A DNA stretch of 15,057 bases from an uncultured Bacilli bacterium (GTDB lineage: Bacteria > Bacillota_I > Bacilli_A > RF39 > UBA660). Below the pieces are notes generated by a model that searched no databases, had not been told where the DNA came from, and worked only from the letters and a program-made list of their open reading frames with translations. Location: NCBI GenBank assembly GCA_947627145.1, contig CANQUW010000021.1, positions 1 to 15,057 of the forward strand, read 5' to 3'. A program made the translations under genes and the position numbers. The stretch's first letter is position 1, and each line of letters starts with the position of its first letter. Shown here one piece after another: positions 7,076 to 13,795 of this stretch.

Positions 7076-7098
7076 ATTGTTAAAAGTTAACCAATTTG
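7073..7098. promoter_or_regulatory. Imperfect inverted repeat, candidate operator
   Basis: CAAATTG (7073-7079) and CAATTTG (7092-7098) form inverted arms. TTAA/TTAA lies inside them, with a 3-nt centre and one unpaired C (7091). It overlaps the -35 of the XRE gene promoter, the classic place for an autorepressor site. It could instead be a weak hairpin ending the SSB transcript, but no T-run follows on the minus strand. Confidence 0.4.
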
Positions 7099-7102
7099 AA
7101 AC

Positions 7103-7441
7103 CTACTCTTTATCTTGGTTTTTACCTTTAGTAGATAAAAATGTAATTTTTTCTGCTATAACTTCTAGCTTATTTTTATTAACATCTCCATCCACAACTA
7201 CTCTAGTACTAAGACGTCCTTTAATACATAAAACATCTCCTGCATCACAATACTCATGAGTATTAATCGCAACACTATCCCAACAAGTACAATCGATAAA
7301 ATCAGTATCATAAACACCATCAATATTTTTAAAGCTTCTTGGAACAGCAAGTGTTACAGTAGTAACTGTTTTACCAGAATCACTTTTAGAAAGCTTTGGT
7401 TTTCTAACAAGTCTACCTACTAAGTTGATATAATTTAACAT
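7103..7441 (-). CDS. ssb: Short single-stranded DNA-binding protein (OB fold, no acidic tail)
   Basis: The product binds single-stranded DNA. The 112 residues are a single OB-fold of the bacterial SSB family: MLNYINLVGRLVRKP at the start, TVTLAVPRSFK, then DFIDCTCWDSVA and DVLCIKGRLSTRVV. It ends at KGKNQDKE, so the flexible linker and the acidic tip (DDDLPF-type) used to recruit repair and replication partners are missing. In length it resembles B. subtilis SsbB, the short competence-associated paralogue, or small phage and plasmid SSBs. The housekeeping long SSB is presumably elsewhere. A very strong Shine-Dalgarno (AGAAAGGAGG, 4-5 nt before the ATG) and a good promoter precede it. It lies just upstream of an XRE regulator, possibly in a shared regulatory unit. 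Confidence 0.9.
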   Translation of the reverse strand: MLNYINLVGRLVRKPKLSKSDSGKTVTTVTLAVPRSFKNIDGVYDTDFIDCTCWDSVAINTHEYCDAGDVLCIKGRLSTRVVVDGDVNKNKLEVIAEKITFLSTKGKNQDKE

Positions 7442-7463
7442 ATTACCTCCTTTCTAAAAGTGT

Positions 7464-7492
7464 ATAATATTAGACATTAAATATTTTTGCAA
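7464..7492 (-). promoter_or_regulatory. ssb: Promoter of the SSB gene
   Basis: On the minus strand TTGCAA (7492-7487), a 17-nt spacer and TATTAT (7469-7464): 4/6 and 5/6 matches to sigma-A consensus. The start would be near 7457. The leader is short and carries AGAAAGGAGG. A 12-bp palindrome (AAATTGCAATTT, 7500-7511) lies just upstream of the -35. Confidence 0.55.
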
Positions 7493-7529
7493 ATGACCAA
7501 AATTGCAATTTCAAAACAAAATCAAGCTC

Positions 7530-7560
7530 AAAAAAACATTTTCCCCTAAGAGGAAAATGT
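7530..7560 (-). terminator. Rho-independent terminator of the suf operon
   Basis: On the minus strand a 9-bp stem ACATTTTCC/GGAAAATGT (7552-7560 with 7536-7544) is followed by seven T (complement of 7530-7536). It lies 46 nt after the sufB stop. Confidence 0.85.
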
Positions 7561-7605
7561 ATAAATTCAACCCATTTTTTATCTGAAAAAACAAATTTAC
7601 TACTT

Positions 7606-8919
7606 TTACAAATTTTTTTTAATTAATTGATTAAGTTCAACTGCATATTCAACAGGAAGTTCTTCTCTAAACTTTTCAATAAAACCTAAAACTATAAGTT
7701 CTATAGCCTTTTCTTCAGAAATACCACGACTCTTCATATAGAAAAGTTTATCTTCACTAATCTTAGAAACAGTAGCTTCATGTTCAATATTAGAACTTTT
7801 ATTATAACAAGAATTAATAGGATAAGTATCACTTTTTGACATACTATCTAAAATCAAAGTATCACATTTAACAGTAGCTTCACTATTTTTAGCAGCTTTA
7901 TCTATATATACTTTACCACGATAAGTAGCATTCCCACCATTTCTTGCAATACTTTTAGAAATAATATTACTACGAGTATTACGACCTAAGTGAATCATCT
8001 TAGCACCAGTATCTTGTTCTTGTCCTTTAGATGCAACAGAAATAGTAACACAAGTACCGCTTGAATTATCTCCTTTTAAAATACAAGCAGGATATTTCAT
8101 AGTAACAAGACTTCCTATATTACCATCAATCCACTCCATCTCTCCACCTTCATCAACTAAAGCTCTTTTAGTAACTAAGTTATATACATTAGGAGCCCAG
8201 TTTTGAATAGTAGAATAACGACAATGACTATTACGACCAACGTAAATCTCAACAACTGCAGCATGAAGCGAACTCTCAGCATAAGTTGGTGCTGTACACC
8301 CTTCTATATAATGAAGACTACTATTATCATCAACTATAATAAGACTTCTTTCAAACTGTCCCATATTACGACTATTAATACGAAAATAACTTTGTAAAGG
8401 TCTGTCTAAAACTGTATTAGGCGGAATATAAATAAAACTACCTCCACTAAACACAGCTGAATTTAAAGCAGCAAACTTATTATCATCATTAGGAACTATC
8501 TTACCAAAATATTTATCAATTAAATCAGGATATTTTTTCATAGCATCTTCAATCGATGTAAATATTACATTCTTTTTCTTAATTTCATCTAACATATTAT
8601 GGTATATTACTTCGCTTTCATATTGAACTCCCATACCATTCATATGAGCTTCACTCTCAATTACTCCAAGACCTTCAAATTCATCTTGTATAGGTTTCAA
8701 CACATCAGTCCAATTATTTTTAATCTCCAAATCACGTTTATCTGCTTTATAATAAACTATATCATCAAAATTAAGATTAACCTCAGGACCAAATTTAGGC
8801 ATATCAAAACTAGAAAATAAATCATAACTTTTTAAACGATAATCTAAAATCCATTTATCTTCATTTTTATATTCTGAAATTTGTTTAATTTTATCTTTAG
8901 AAAGTCCTACTATCTCCAT
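7606..8919 (-). CDS. sufB: Fe-S cluster assembly scaffold protein SufB
   Basis: SufB is the scaffold subunit of the SufBCD complex, on which Fe-S clusters are built in the cytoplasm. Most of the 437 residues match the Bacillus SufB core. Cys208 in YIEGCTAP corresponds to the essential E. coli Cys254. The block WAPNVYNLVTKRA and MEWIDGNIGS (to 270) is conserved. Cys352 in KCDTLILD and His380 in the IEHEATVSKI block correspond to the E. coli Cys405 and His433 regions at the SufD interface. The C-terminal SRGISEEKA helix contacts SufC. It is slightly shorter than usual (about 465 aa) at the N-terminus. AGGAGG lies 8 nt before the ATG, 18 nt after sufU. It is last in the operon. Confidence 0.96.
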   Translation of the reverse strand: MEIVGLSKDKIKQISEYKNEDKWILDYRLKSYDLFSSFDMPKFGPEVNLNFDDIVYYKADKRDLEIKNNWTDVLKPIQDEFEGLGVIESEAHMNGMGVQYESEVIYHNMLDEIKKKNVIFTSIEDAMKKYPDLIDKYFGKIVPNDDNKFAALNSAVFSGGSFIYIPPNTVLDRPLQSYFRINSRNMGQFERSLIIVDDNSSLHYIEGCTAPTYAESSLHAAVVEIYVGRNSHCRYSTIQNWAPNVYNLVTKRALVDEGGEMEWIDGNIGSLVTMKYPACILKGDNSSGTCVTISVASKGQEQDTGAKMIHLGRNTRSNIISKSIARNGGNATYRGKVYIDKAAKNSEATVKCDTLILDSMSKSDTYPINSCYNKSSNIEHEATVSKISEDKLFYMKSRGISEEKAIELIVLGFIEKFREELPVEYAVELNQLIKKNL

Positions 8920-8937
8920 AATTTAGTCCTCCTATCA

Positions 8938-9369
8938 TTACTTACTATTTTCTAATTGTTCTAAAATACTACTAATCGCATTACTTGGAAGTAAAGCACA
9001 CATCTTTCTATTAGGTTGACGACTAACCTCATCATAAACGTTTAATTCTCCAAGTAAATCTTTATCATAATCTTTCTCATCAATCATATTCTGATAATTT
9101 TCTAAAATCCTACGAGCATCCGTAACACTTTTACCTAAAAGAGTACTAATCATAACTGAAGTTGCACTTGTAGAAATCGCACAAGCCTCTCCATCAAATC
9201 TAATATCTTTAATAATACCATCTTCAACTTTTACCATAATATCAATATTATCAATACAACTATCATTATTAGTATTCTTTAAAATATAACTATCATCATC
9301 CACAAGTCCACGATTAACAGGATTTTCATAATGAGAAAGTATTATCTCACGTCTTAAATTACTATCCAT
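8938..9369 (-). CDS. sufU: Zinc-dependent sulfur acceptor SufU
   Basis: SufU takes persulfide sulfur from SufS and passes it to the SufBCD scaffold. The 143-aa protein keeps the three zinc/sulfur Cys and the Asp of Firmicute SufU: Cys38 and Asp40 (NNDSCID), Cys63 (GEACAIS) and Cys124 (RKMCALL). They correspond to B. subtilis Cys41, Asp43, Cys66 and Cys128. The usual C-G-D triplet is C-I-D here. It also has the SufU-type insertion before the third Cys (about residues 92-118), which separates it from IscU. Its ATG directly abuts the sufS stop (TAAATG), with a GGTGAT ribosome binding site inside sufS. Confidence 0.94.
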   Translation of the reverse strand: MDSNLRREIILSHYENPVNRGLVDDDSYILKNTNNDSCIDNIDIMVKVEDGIIKDIRFDGEACAISTSATSVMISTLLGKSVTDARRILENYQNMIDEKDYDKDLLGELNVYDEVSRQPNRKMCALLPSNAISSILEQLENSK

Positions 9370-10566
9370 TTATATCACCACTTTAAATATATCTTCACTT
9401 TTCTTCAAGGCATCAACTAACCTATCAACATCTTCACGATTATTATATAAATACATACTTACTCTAACAGTATTTCTAATATCCATCTCTTCTTTAAGCA
9501 TCTTTGTACAATGATTACCTGCCCTTACATAAATATGATAATGATTTAAATAAACAGCAGTATCTTGTGCAAAAACACCTTCTACATTAAAAGCAAGTAT
9601 TCCACTATCACTTTTTTCATTATATAAAATTATATTAGGTATCTTTTTAAGTTCAGAAACTAAATAACGTTTAAGTTCCATCTCATGTTTATGAATATTC
9701 ATAACACCGATATTTTCTATATATCTTATAGCTTCTCCAAGTCCAATAACTTCAGCAATCGCAGGAGTTCCAGCTTCAAACTTAATAGGTGGAGTTTTTA
9801 ATGTATAATCCCCAGTTGATGAAAAATCTTGATTCATTCCGCCACCATATTTTAAAGGTTTCATACTGCAAAGTAAATCATATTTTCCATAAAGTATACC
9901 CACTCCTGTAGGACCTGCCATCTTATGTCCTGAAAAACCTAAAAAAGAAATATTATCACGAACAACATCAATTGGTATATGTGAAGCAGCTTGAGCAGCA
10001 TCCACTACAAAATAAATATCATGTTCCCTACAAATCTCTCCAATCCTTTTAGTATCACGCAAATCCCCAATAACATTACTGATAGCAGCAATTGCAATTA
10101 CCTTAACATTATCATCTATTTCTTTCTCTAATTTCTCAACACTTAAAGAATAATCATCTTCTAAAGGAACATATCTAACCTCTGCCCCAGTTCTTTTAGC
10201 AACCTCTAACCAAGGTAAAACATTAGAAGCATGTTCTGCTCTATCTGTCAAAATTACGTCACCCTTTTTTAAATGATCTTCCATAAATCCAAAAGCAATC
10301 ATGTTCATAGACTCAGTAGTACCACTAGTATAAACAATCTCATTTTCATTTTCTGCATTTATAAAATTACGAACTAAACCACGTACCTCATCATAAAGTT
10401 TATTAGTAATAATCGAAGAATCATATTCCCCACGATGTATATTAGATGTATGATACAAATAATAATCATCCATTTTATCTACAACACACTTCGGTTTCAA
10501 AGTAGTTGCACCATTATCAAAATATACAATATCTTGTTTTAATACTGGAAAATCTTCTCTATTCAT
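9370..10566 (-). CDS. sufS: Cysteine desulfurase SufS (PLP-dependent, group II)
   Basis: SufS converts cysteine to alanine and leaves a persulfide that feeds Fe-S assembly through SufU. The 398-aa fold-type I aminotransferase-like protein has the PLP lysine at Lys215 (FSGHKMAGPTG), the cofactor Asp189 with nearby Gln192 (VVDAAQAASH), and the active-site Cys353 in RAGNHCTK. The aromatic-stacking His is at 112 in RAEHASN. In many homologues this block is EHHxN, so the second His is Ala here; the equivalent in common homologues is RxGHHCAQP around the Cys. AGGAGG lies 5-6 nt before the ATG, and the gene starts 10 nt after the sufD stop. Confidence 0.95.
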   Translation of the reverse strand: MNREDFPVLKQDIVYFDNGATTLKPKCVVDKMDDYYLYHTSNIHRGEYDSSIITNKLYDEVRGLVRNFINAENENEIVYTSGTTESMNMIAFGFMEDHLKKGDVILTDRAEHASNVLPWLEVAKRTGAEVRYVPLEDDYSLSVEKLEKEIDDNVKVIAIAAISNVIGDLRDTKRIGEICREHDIYFVVDAAQAASHIPIDVVRDNISFLGFSGHKMAGPTGVGILYGKYDLLCSMKPLKYGGGMNQDFSSTGDYTLKTPPIKFEAGTPAIAEVIGLGEAIRYIENIGVMNIHKHEMELKRYLVSELKKIPNIILYNEKSDSGILAFNVEGVFAQDTAVYLNHYHIYVRAGNHCTKMLKEEMDIRNTVRVSMYLYNNREDVDRLVDALKKSEDIFKVVI

Positions 10567-10576
10567 ACTCTACCTC

Positions 10577-11185
10577 CTAACTTAATTTATCTATATATTT
10601 TAGAAAGTCTTCTATTTCACTTTTATTAGGTTCATCATGAACTAAAAAACCTAAAGTAAGCATACGTATAGCCATTTCTTTTGATATACCTCTACTATTC
10701 AAATAAAATAACACTTCATCTCTAAACTTACCAATATAAGCAGAGTGATTAGCAACACTATCATAACTATCAATAAGTAAATTAGGTTCTATAGTACTAT
10801 CTCCGTCACTTAAATTCATAATCTTATTATCTTGATTACATAAACAGTTAACTCTATTTTTAGGTATAATACCATCTACCCTAAATTGTAATTTTTTACT
10901 ACCAATATTAACTCCATGATTAACTAAATTACTAGTAGTATTATCTTTTTCATGATAAACTTTAATATTAAAATAATTATCTCCATTATTAATAATACTA
11001 TAAAAATAATCTACTAAAGCATTTTCTCCTTTTAAATATATTTTTACATCAAAACTCTTATCAACAACATAATGATATATACGAGCACTTCCGCCTTCTT
11101 CTATAATAATCTCTATATTACTATCTTCATTATCTATATAAATTTCTTTACTAGAATTCTTTCCTACTATTAATTTATTCATCAT
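10577..11185 (-). CDS. sufD: Unusually short SufD, FeS assembly subunit
   Basis: SufD partners SufB in the SufBCD scaffold. This protein is only about 202 aa, while SufD is usually 400-440. It retains the later part of the beta-helix (from about residue 20) and the C-terminal SufC-binding block DEVLFYLNSRGISKEMAIRM, with His147 in VANHSAYIGK aligning with the interface His (E. coli His360). The N-terminal helical region and the first half of the helix are absent. No lost segment hides upstream: sufC overlaps its start. ATG at 11185 is chosen (GGAAG 6 nt upstream), with ATG at 11182 equally good; this overlaps the sufC stop by 11 nt. The ATG at 11206 lies deeper in sufC without better support. 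The sequence is more diverged than its neighbours. Identity rests on the C-terminal motif and the operon position. Confidence 0.82.
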   Translation of the reverse strand: MMNKLIVGKNSSKEIYIDNEDSNIEIIIEEGGSARIYHYVVDKSFDVKIYLKGENALVDYFYSIINNGDNYFNIKVYHEKDNTTSNLVNHGVNIGSKKLQFRVDGIIPKNRVNCLCNQDNKIMNLSDGDSTIEPNLLIDSYDSVANHSAYIGKFRDEVLFYLNSRGISKEMAIRMLTLGFLVHDEPNKSEIEDFLKYIDKLS

Positions 11186-11939
11186 AATCATCTTCCGTAA
11201 CGTCATTTATACTATCATATCCATTTTCTAAAACAAAATAGGCAAGATTAATGTCTCCAGTCTTCTTAATATTACCATCTTTCATAATATGAACATAATT
11301 AGGTTTTAAATAATCGAGTATTCTAGGATAATGAGTAATTATTAAAAGAGAAGCATCTTTATTTTCTTCTAAATAACTATTTATATTTTCACAAACAATT
11401 TTTAAACTATCAACATCAAGTCCACTATCAAGTTCATCAAGAATAATAAGTTTAGGTTTTAAAACCTTAAGTTGCAATACTTCATTCTTTTTCTTCTCTC
11501 CGCCACTAAAACCTTTATTAACCGCTCTATGTAACATATCATGACTTAACTTAACATCATCAAAAGCTTCTTCTACTGATTTAACAAATTTATATAAATT
11601 AACTTTTTCTCCTGTTACTTCTCCTAAAGAGACACGCAAAAATTCGCTATTACTAACACCATCTATTTCAGTAGGATCCTGCATAGCAAGGAAAATACCA
11701 CGACGTGCCCTCTCTTCAGTAGAAAGATTAGTGATATCATCATCTAAAAAAGAAATAGACCCATCTAATACTTTAAATTTATAATGACCCATTATAGTTT
11801 TAGCAAGAGTACTTTTACCAGTACCATTAGGACCCATAATAACATGTACCTCTCCATTACCTATATTTAAATTAAAATTATCAAGAATAACTTTATCACT
11901 ATCATTAACTTGTACTTTCAAATTTTTTATACAAAACAT
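11175..11939 (-). CDS. sufC: Fe-S assembly ATPase SufC (ABC family)
   Basis: SufC is the soluble ABC-type ATPase whose ATP cycle drives conformational change in SufB-SufD during cluster assembly. Walker A GPNGTGKST spans residues 36-44. The Q-loop Gln87 is in LAMQDP. The SufC-type signature FSGGEKKKNE spans 144-153, Walker B LIILDELD is at 164-171, and switch His203 is in IITHYPR. The 254-aa length is normal. ATG at 11939 is chosen, with AAAGGA 8 nt upstream; a TTG at 11960 would extend it by seven residues without support. It is first in the operon, behind an extended -10 promoter. Its 3' end overlaps sufD. Confidence 0.96.
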   Translation of the reverse strand: MFCIKNLKVQVNDSDKVILDNFNLNIGNGEVHVIMGPNGTGKSTLAKTIMGHYKFKVLDGSISFLDDDITNLSTEERARRGIFLAMQDPTEIDGVSNSEFLRVSLGEVTGEKVNLYKFVKSVEEAFDDVKLSHDMLHRAVNKGFSGGEKKKNEVLQLKVLKPKLIILDELDSGLDVDSLKIVCENINSYLEENKDASLLIITHYPRILDYLKPNYVHIMKDGNIKKTGDINLAYFVLENGYDSINDVTEDDYDE

Positions 11940-11964
11940 TATACCAGTCCTTTCAAACAATTAT

Positions 11965-11973
11965 ATTATACCA
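11965..11973 (-). promoter_or_regulatory. Extended -10 promoter of the suf operon
   Basis: The minus strand reads TGGTATAAT, an extended -10 with a perfect TATAAT. The start would be near 11958, about 19 nt before the sufC ATG, with AAAGGA in between. No good -35 is seen. Confidence 0.6.
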
Positions 11974-12019
11974 CGTTTAAAGATTTTTTCTAAAAAATTA
12001 TTTATTTTCGTTCGTACAT

Positions 12020-12028
12020 ATAATACCA
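12020..12028 (-). promoter_or_regulatory. Possible second, upstream extended -10 for suf
   Basis: The minus strand reads TGGTATTAT, 55 bp upstream of the first and in a shared context (GTGGTATWATAT). It could be a tandem promoter for suf. It lies just after the terminator of the upstream gene, so it is free of read-through. Confidence 0.35.
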
Positions 12029-12049
12029 CAAAATATAAAGTTTTAAAAG

Positions 12050-12079
12050 AAAAAAAGAATGATTATTTCTAACCATTCT
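12050..12079 (-). terminator. Rho-independent terminator of the coiled-coil protein gene
   Basis: On the minus strand AGAATGGTT (12079-12071) pairs with AATCATTCT (12064-12056), a 9-bp stem with one G-U pair and a 6-nt loop. Seven T follow, counting the last stem base (complement of 12050-12056). Confidence 0.8.
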
Positions 12080-12082
12080 ATA

Positions 12083-13582
12083 TTAATCTAAAACTTCAGT
12101 AACATCTTCTAAAAGTTTTACTAACTCTTCTTTACCAGATTCATGTTTAGAAAGTTCTTCATCCTGATTTCTAAGTTTATTTTCTTGGTCTTCTAATCTT
12201 CTATTTTGTGACTCTATTGTTCTTAAGAATTCACGTTTCTCAGTTTCTAAACTATCTATATTTTGTTTATATCTTCTTATTTCACTTACATGACTTTCAT
12301 TATCACGTTCAAGTTTTTCTATTCTCTCTCTTTGAGACTTTATAGTTTTAGCAAAATCTTTATTATCAAGTTCTAATTCTTTAATACGAACTTTTCCACT
12401 TTCATTATCATTTTCAAGTCTTTTATTTTTATCAACTAAATTTCTAATAACTTCAACAGCCTCATCATAAACAGCATTTTTAACATCTTCTTTTTCATGA
12501 GCACTACGAATATATTTATCATAACGATTAGTATCAATTTCATCGTGAGATTCTTCTTTTTTATCTTCTTCATCCAAATATTTATCTTCTGGATTAATAT
12601 TTTCTGATGAAACATCCTTTTCTACATCAGATGAATCATTTTCTACTGAAACTTCTTCCTTAGATGCATTCAAATCCAAATCAGGCATTGCAGTAGGAGT
12701 AACTTCATCTGGAAGATTTACATCTTCATTATTAACAGGTGCTGAAGAAAAATTCATCATTGGATCAGGTGTCATTGGTGTAGGTGTCGGAATAGTTGGT
12801 TCTGGAACACTAACTTCACTACTAACATCCGTATTTGAAACACTCTCTGGCATTACTGGACTTGGAACAGTATTTTCTGCAACTGCTGAAGGAGCAACAC
12901 CAATCTCTTCACTTTCATGATTTTCCTCCGTTGGCGCAGTAGTTTCTGGTGCAGTAGGTGCAACTATACCTGGAGTTGGTGCAATTGGAGCAACCTCAGA
13001 AGTATTATCAACGCTTGGTGTTTTAATAACTTTTATCGCATCATTAATATTTATTGTATGTAAATACAAATCATTACCAACTTGACCAATAAAACTAAAT
13101 CCTGTATATTCATCTCCTAATATTTTATTTCCAGTTAAATCATATAAATTAGCTTCTGAAAACATATCATCAAATATAAACACACCATCAGGACCCATTT
13201 CATTCTGCATAGCTTGTTTAATATTTAACGAATCATTATTAAAAGTACTCGCTTTCATTGGATCGTCTTTAACTGCTATAGAATTTTTAACATCAATACT
13301 TTCTACTTCTGTTTTCTCAACTAAAAGAAAATGATCTGCAACAAGTTCAATACGTTTATTAGCACAAGGTATAATTATATTCAAATTTTCATCAATTACA
13401 CCAAGTGTAGAATAAACCTCATGTCCAACAGCTTCTTTAACATTTGGAGTAACAACATAAAGTCCATCTGTTAAAGTAGTCCCATTAACAAAATAATATT
13501 GAACATCATCTTTACCCGTAACAAAAGTACATTCAGTATCATCATATCCTAAATCTTTAACTAATCCTCTTTGTATATTCAT
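12083..13582 (-). CDS. Large coiled-coil protein with WG-like N-terminal domain, function unknown
   Basis: I do not recognise this 499-aa protein as a named family. Residues 1-190 are beta-rich. Two segments resemble WG repeats: GVIDENLNIIIPCANKRIEL (about 61-80) and LYDLTGNKILGDEYTG (about 146-161). Residues 190-305 are a Pro/Thr/Ser/Val-rich linker and 305-365 are strongly acidic. From about 372 to the end is a long charged coiled coil with internal repeats: LENDNES/LERDNES 35 residues apart, and a TIKSQRERIEKLE/TIESQNRRLEDQE pair 42 apart. There is no signal peptide or membrane segment, so it is probably cytoplasmic, possibly a scaffold or structural protein. ATG at 13582 is chosen (AGGTGG 8 nt upstream) over GTG at 13594. 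It forms its own transcription unit with promoter and terminator. Confidence 0.8.
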   Translation of the reverse strand: MNIQRGLVKDLGYDDTECTFVTGKDDVQYYFVNGTTLTDGLYVVTPNVKEAVGHEVYSTLGVIDENLNIIIPCANKRIELVADHFLLVEKTEVESIDVKNSIAVKDDPMKASTFNNDSLNIKQAMQNEMGPDGVFIFDDMFSEANLYDLTGNKILGDEYTGFSFIGQVGNDLYLHTININDAIKVIKTPSVDNTSEVAPIAPTPGIVAPTAPETTAPTEENHESEEIGVAPSAVAENTVPSPVMPESVSNTDVSSEVSVPEPTIPTPTPMTPDPMMNFSSAPVNNEDVNLPDEVTPTAMPDLDLNASKEEVSVENDSSDVEKDVSSENINPEDKYLDEEDKKEESHDEIDTNRYDKYIRSAHEKEDVKNAVYDEAVEVIRNLVDKNKRLENDNESGKVRIKELELDNKDFAKTIKSQRERIEKLERDNESHVSEIRRYKQNIDSLETEKREFLRTIESQNRRLEDQENKLRNQDEELSKHESGKEELVKLLEDVTEVLD

Positions 13583-13610
13583 TCTAGCCACCACCTATTA
13601 TTCTATGATA

Positions 13611-13639
13611 ATAATAACACAAAAAAAATACTTAAACAA
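13611..13639 (-). promoter_or_regulatory. Promoter of the coiled-coil protein gene
   Basis: On the minus strand TTGTTT (13639-13634), a 17-nt spacer and TATTAT (13616-13611), preceded by TG to give the extended form TGTTATTAT. The start would be near 13604, about 22 nt before the ATG at 13582. Confidence 0.5.
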
Positions 13640-13669
13640 GCTCTTTTAAGAAATTTGTATAAAATAAAG

Positions 13670-13713
13670 TTCATATTTACATAATAAAGTTATGAATATT
13701 TGCTGAAATTCAT
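13670..13713 (+). other. Overlapping, mutually exclusive inverted repeats
   Basis: TTCATA (13670-13675) can pair with TATGAA (13691-13696). ATGAAT (13692-13697) can instead pair with ATTCAT (13708-13713). The middle segment is shared, so the two hairpins cannot form together. No reading frame of note lies here. Six-bp A/T-rich stems are common by chance, so the function is uncertain. Confidence 0.3.
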
Positions 13714-13718
13714 GCTTG

Positions 13719-13739
13719 GGAATCAAATAGATTCCTTTT
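13719..13739 (+). terminator. Terminator-like hairpin upstream of the membrane-anchored protein gene
   Basis: GGAATC (13719-13724) pairs with GATTCC (13730-13735) across a 5-nt AAATA loop, followed by TTTTATTATT. No plus-strand gene lies upstream, so it may end a small RNA or be part of a leader, or it may be chance. Confidence 0.4.
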
Positions 13740-13743
13740 ATTA

Positions 13744-13772
13744 TTGATTTTAATTTCTTTTTTAGATACAAT
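13744..13772 (+). promoter_or_regulatory. Promoter of the membrane protein-HIT gene pair
   Basis: TTGATT (13744-13749), a 17-nt spacer and TACAAT (13767-13772): 4/6 and 5/6 matches to consensus. The start would be near 13779, about 17 nt before the ATG at 13796, with GAGGA (13785-13789) as ribosome binding site. Confidence 0.55.
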
Positions 13773-13795
13773 ATACTTGATTGTGAGGATGTAAT

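Noticed and set aside
10577..11206. sufD as a frameshifted pseudogene
   Set aside because: The frame is open, sufC overlaps its start, and no missing N-terminal half is encoded nearby. It is better described as a genuinely short protein.
11940..12055. Riboswitch or IscR/SufR-type site upstream of suf
   Set aside because: The leader is only about 19 nt from the likely start, and I saw no structured element or clear palindrome.
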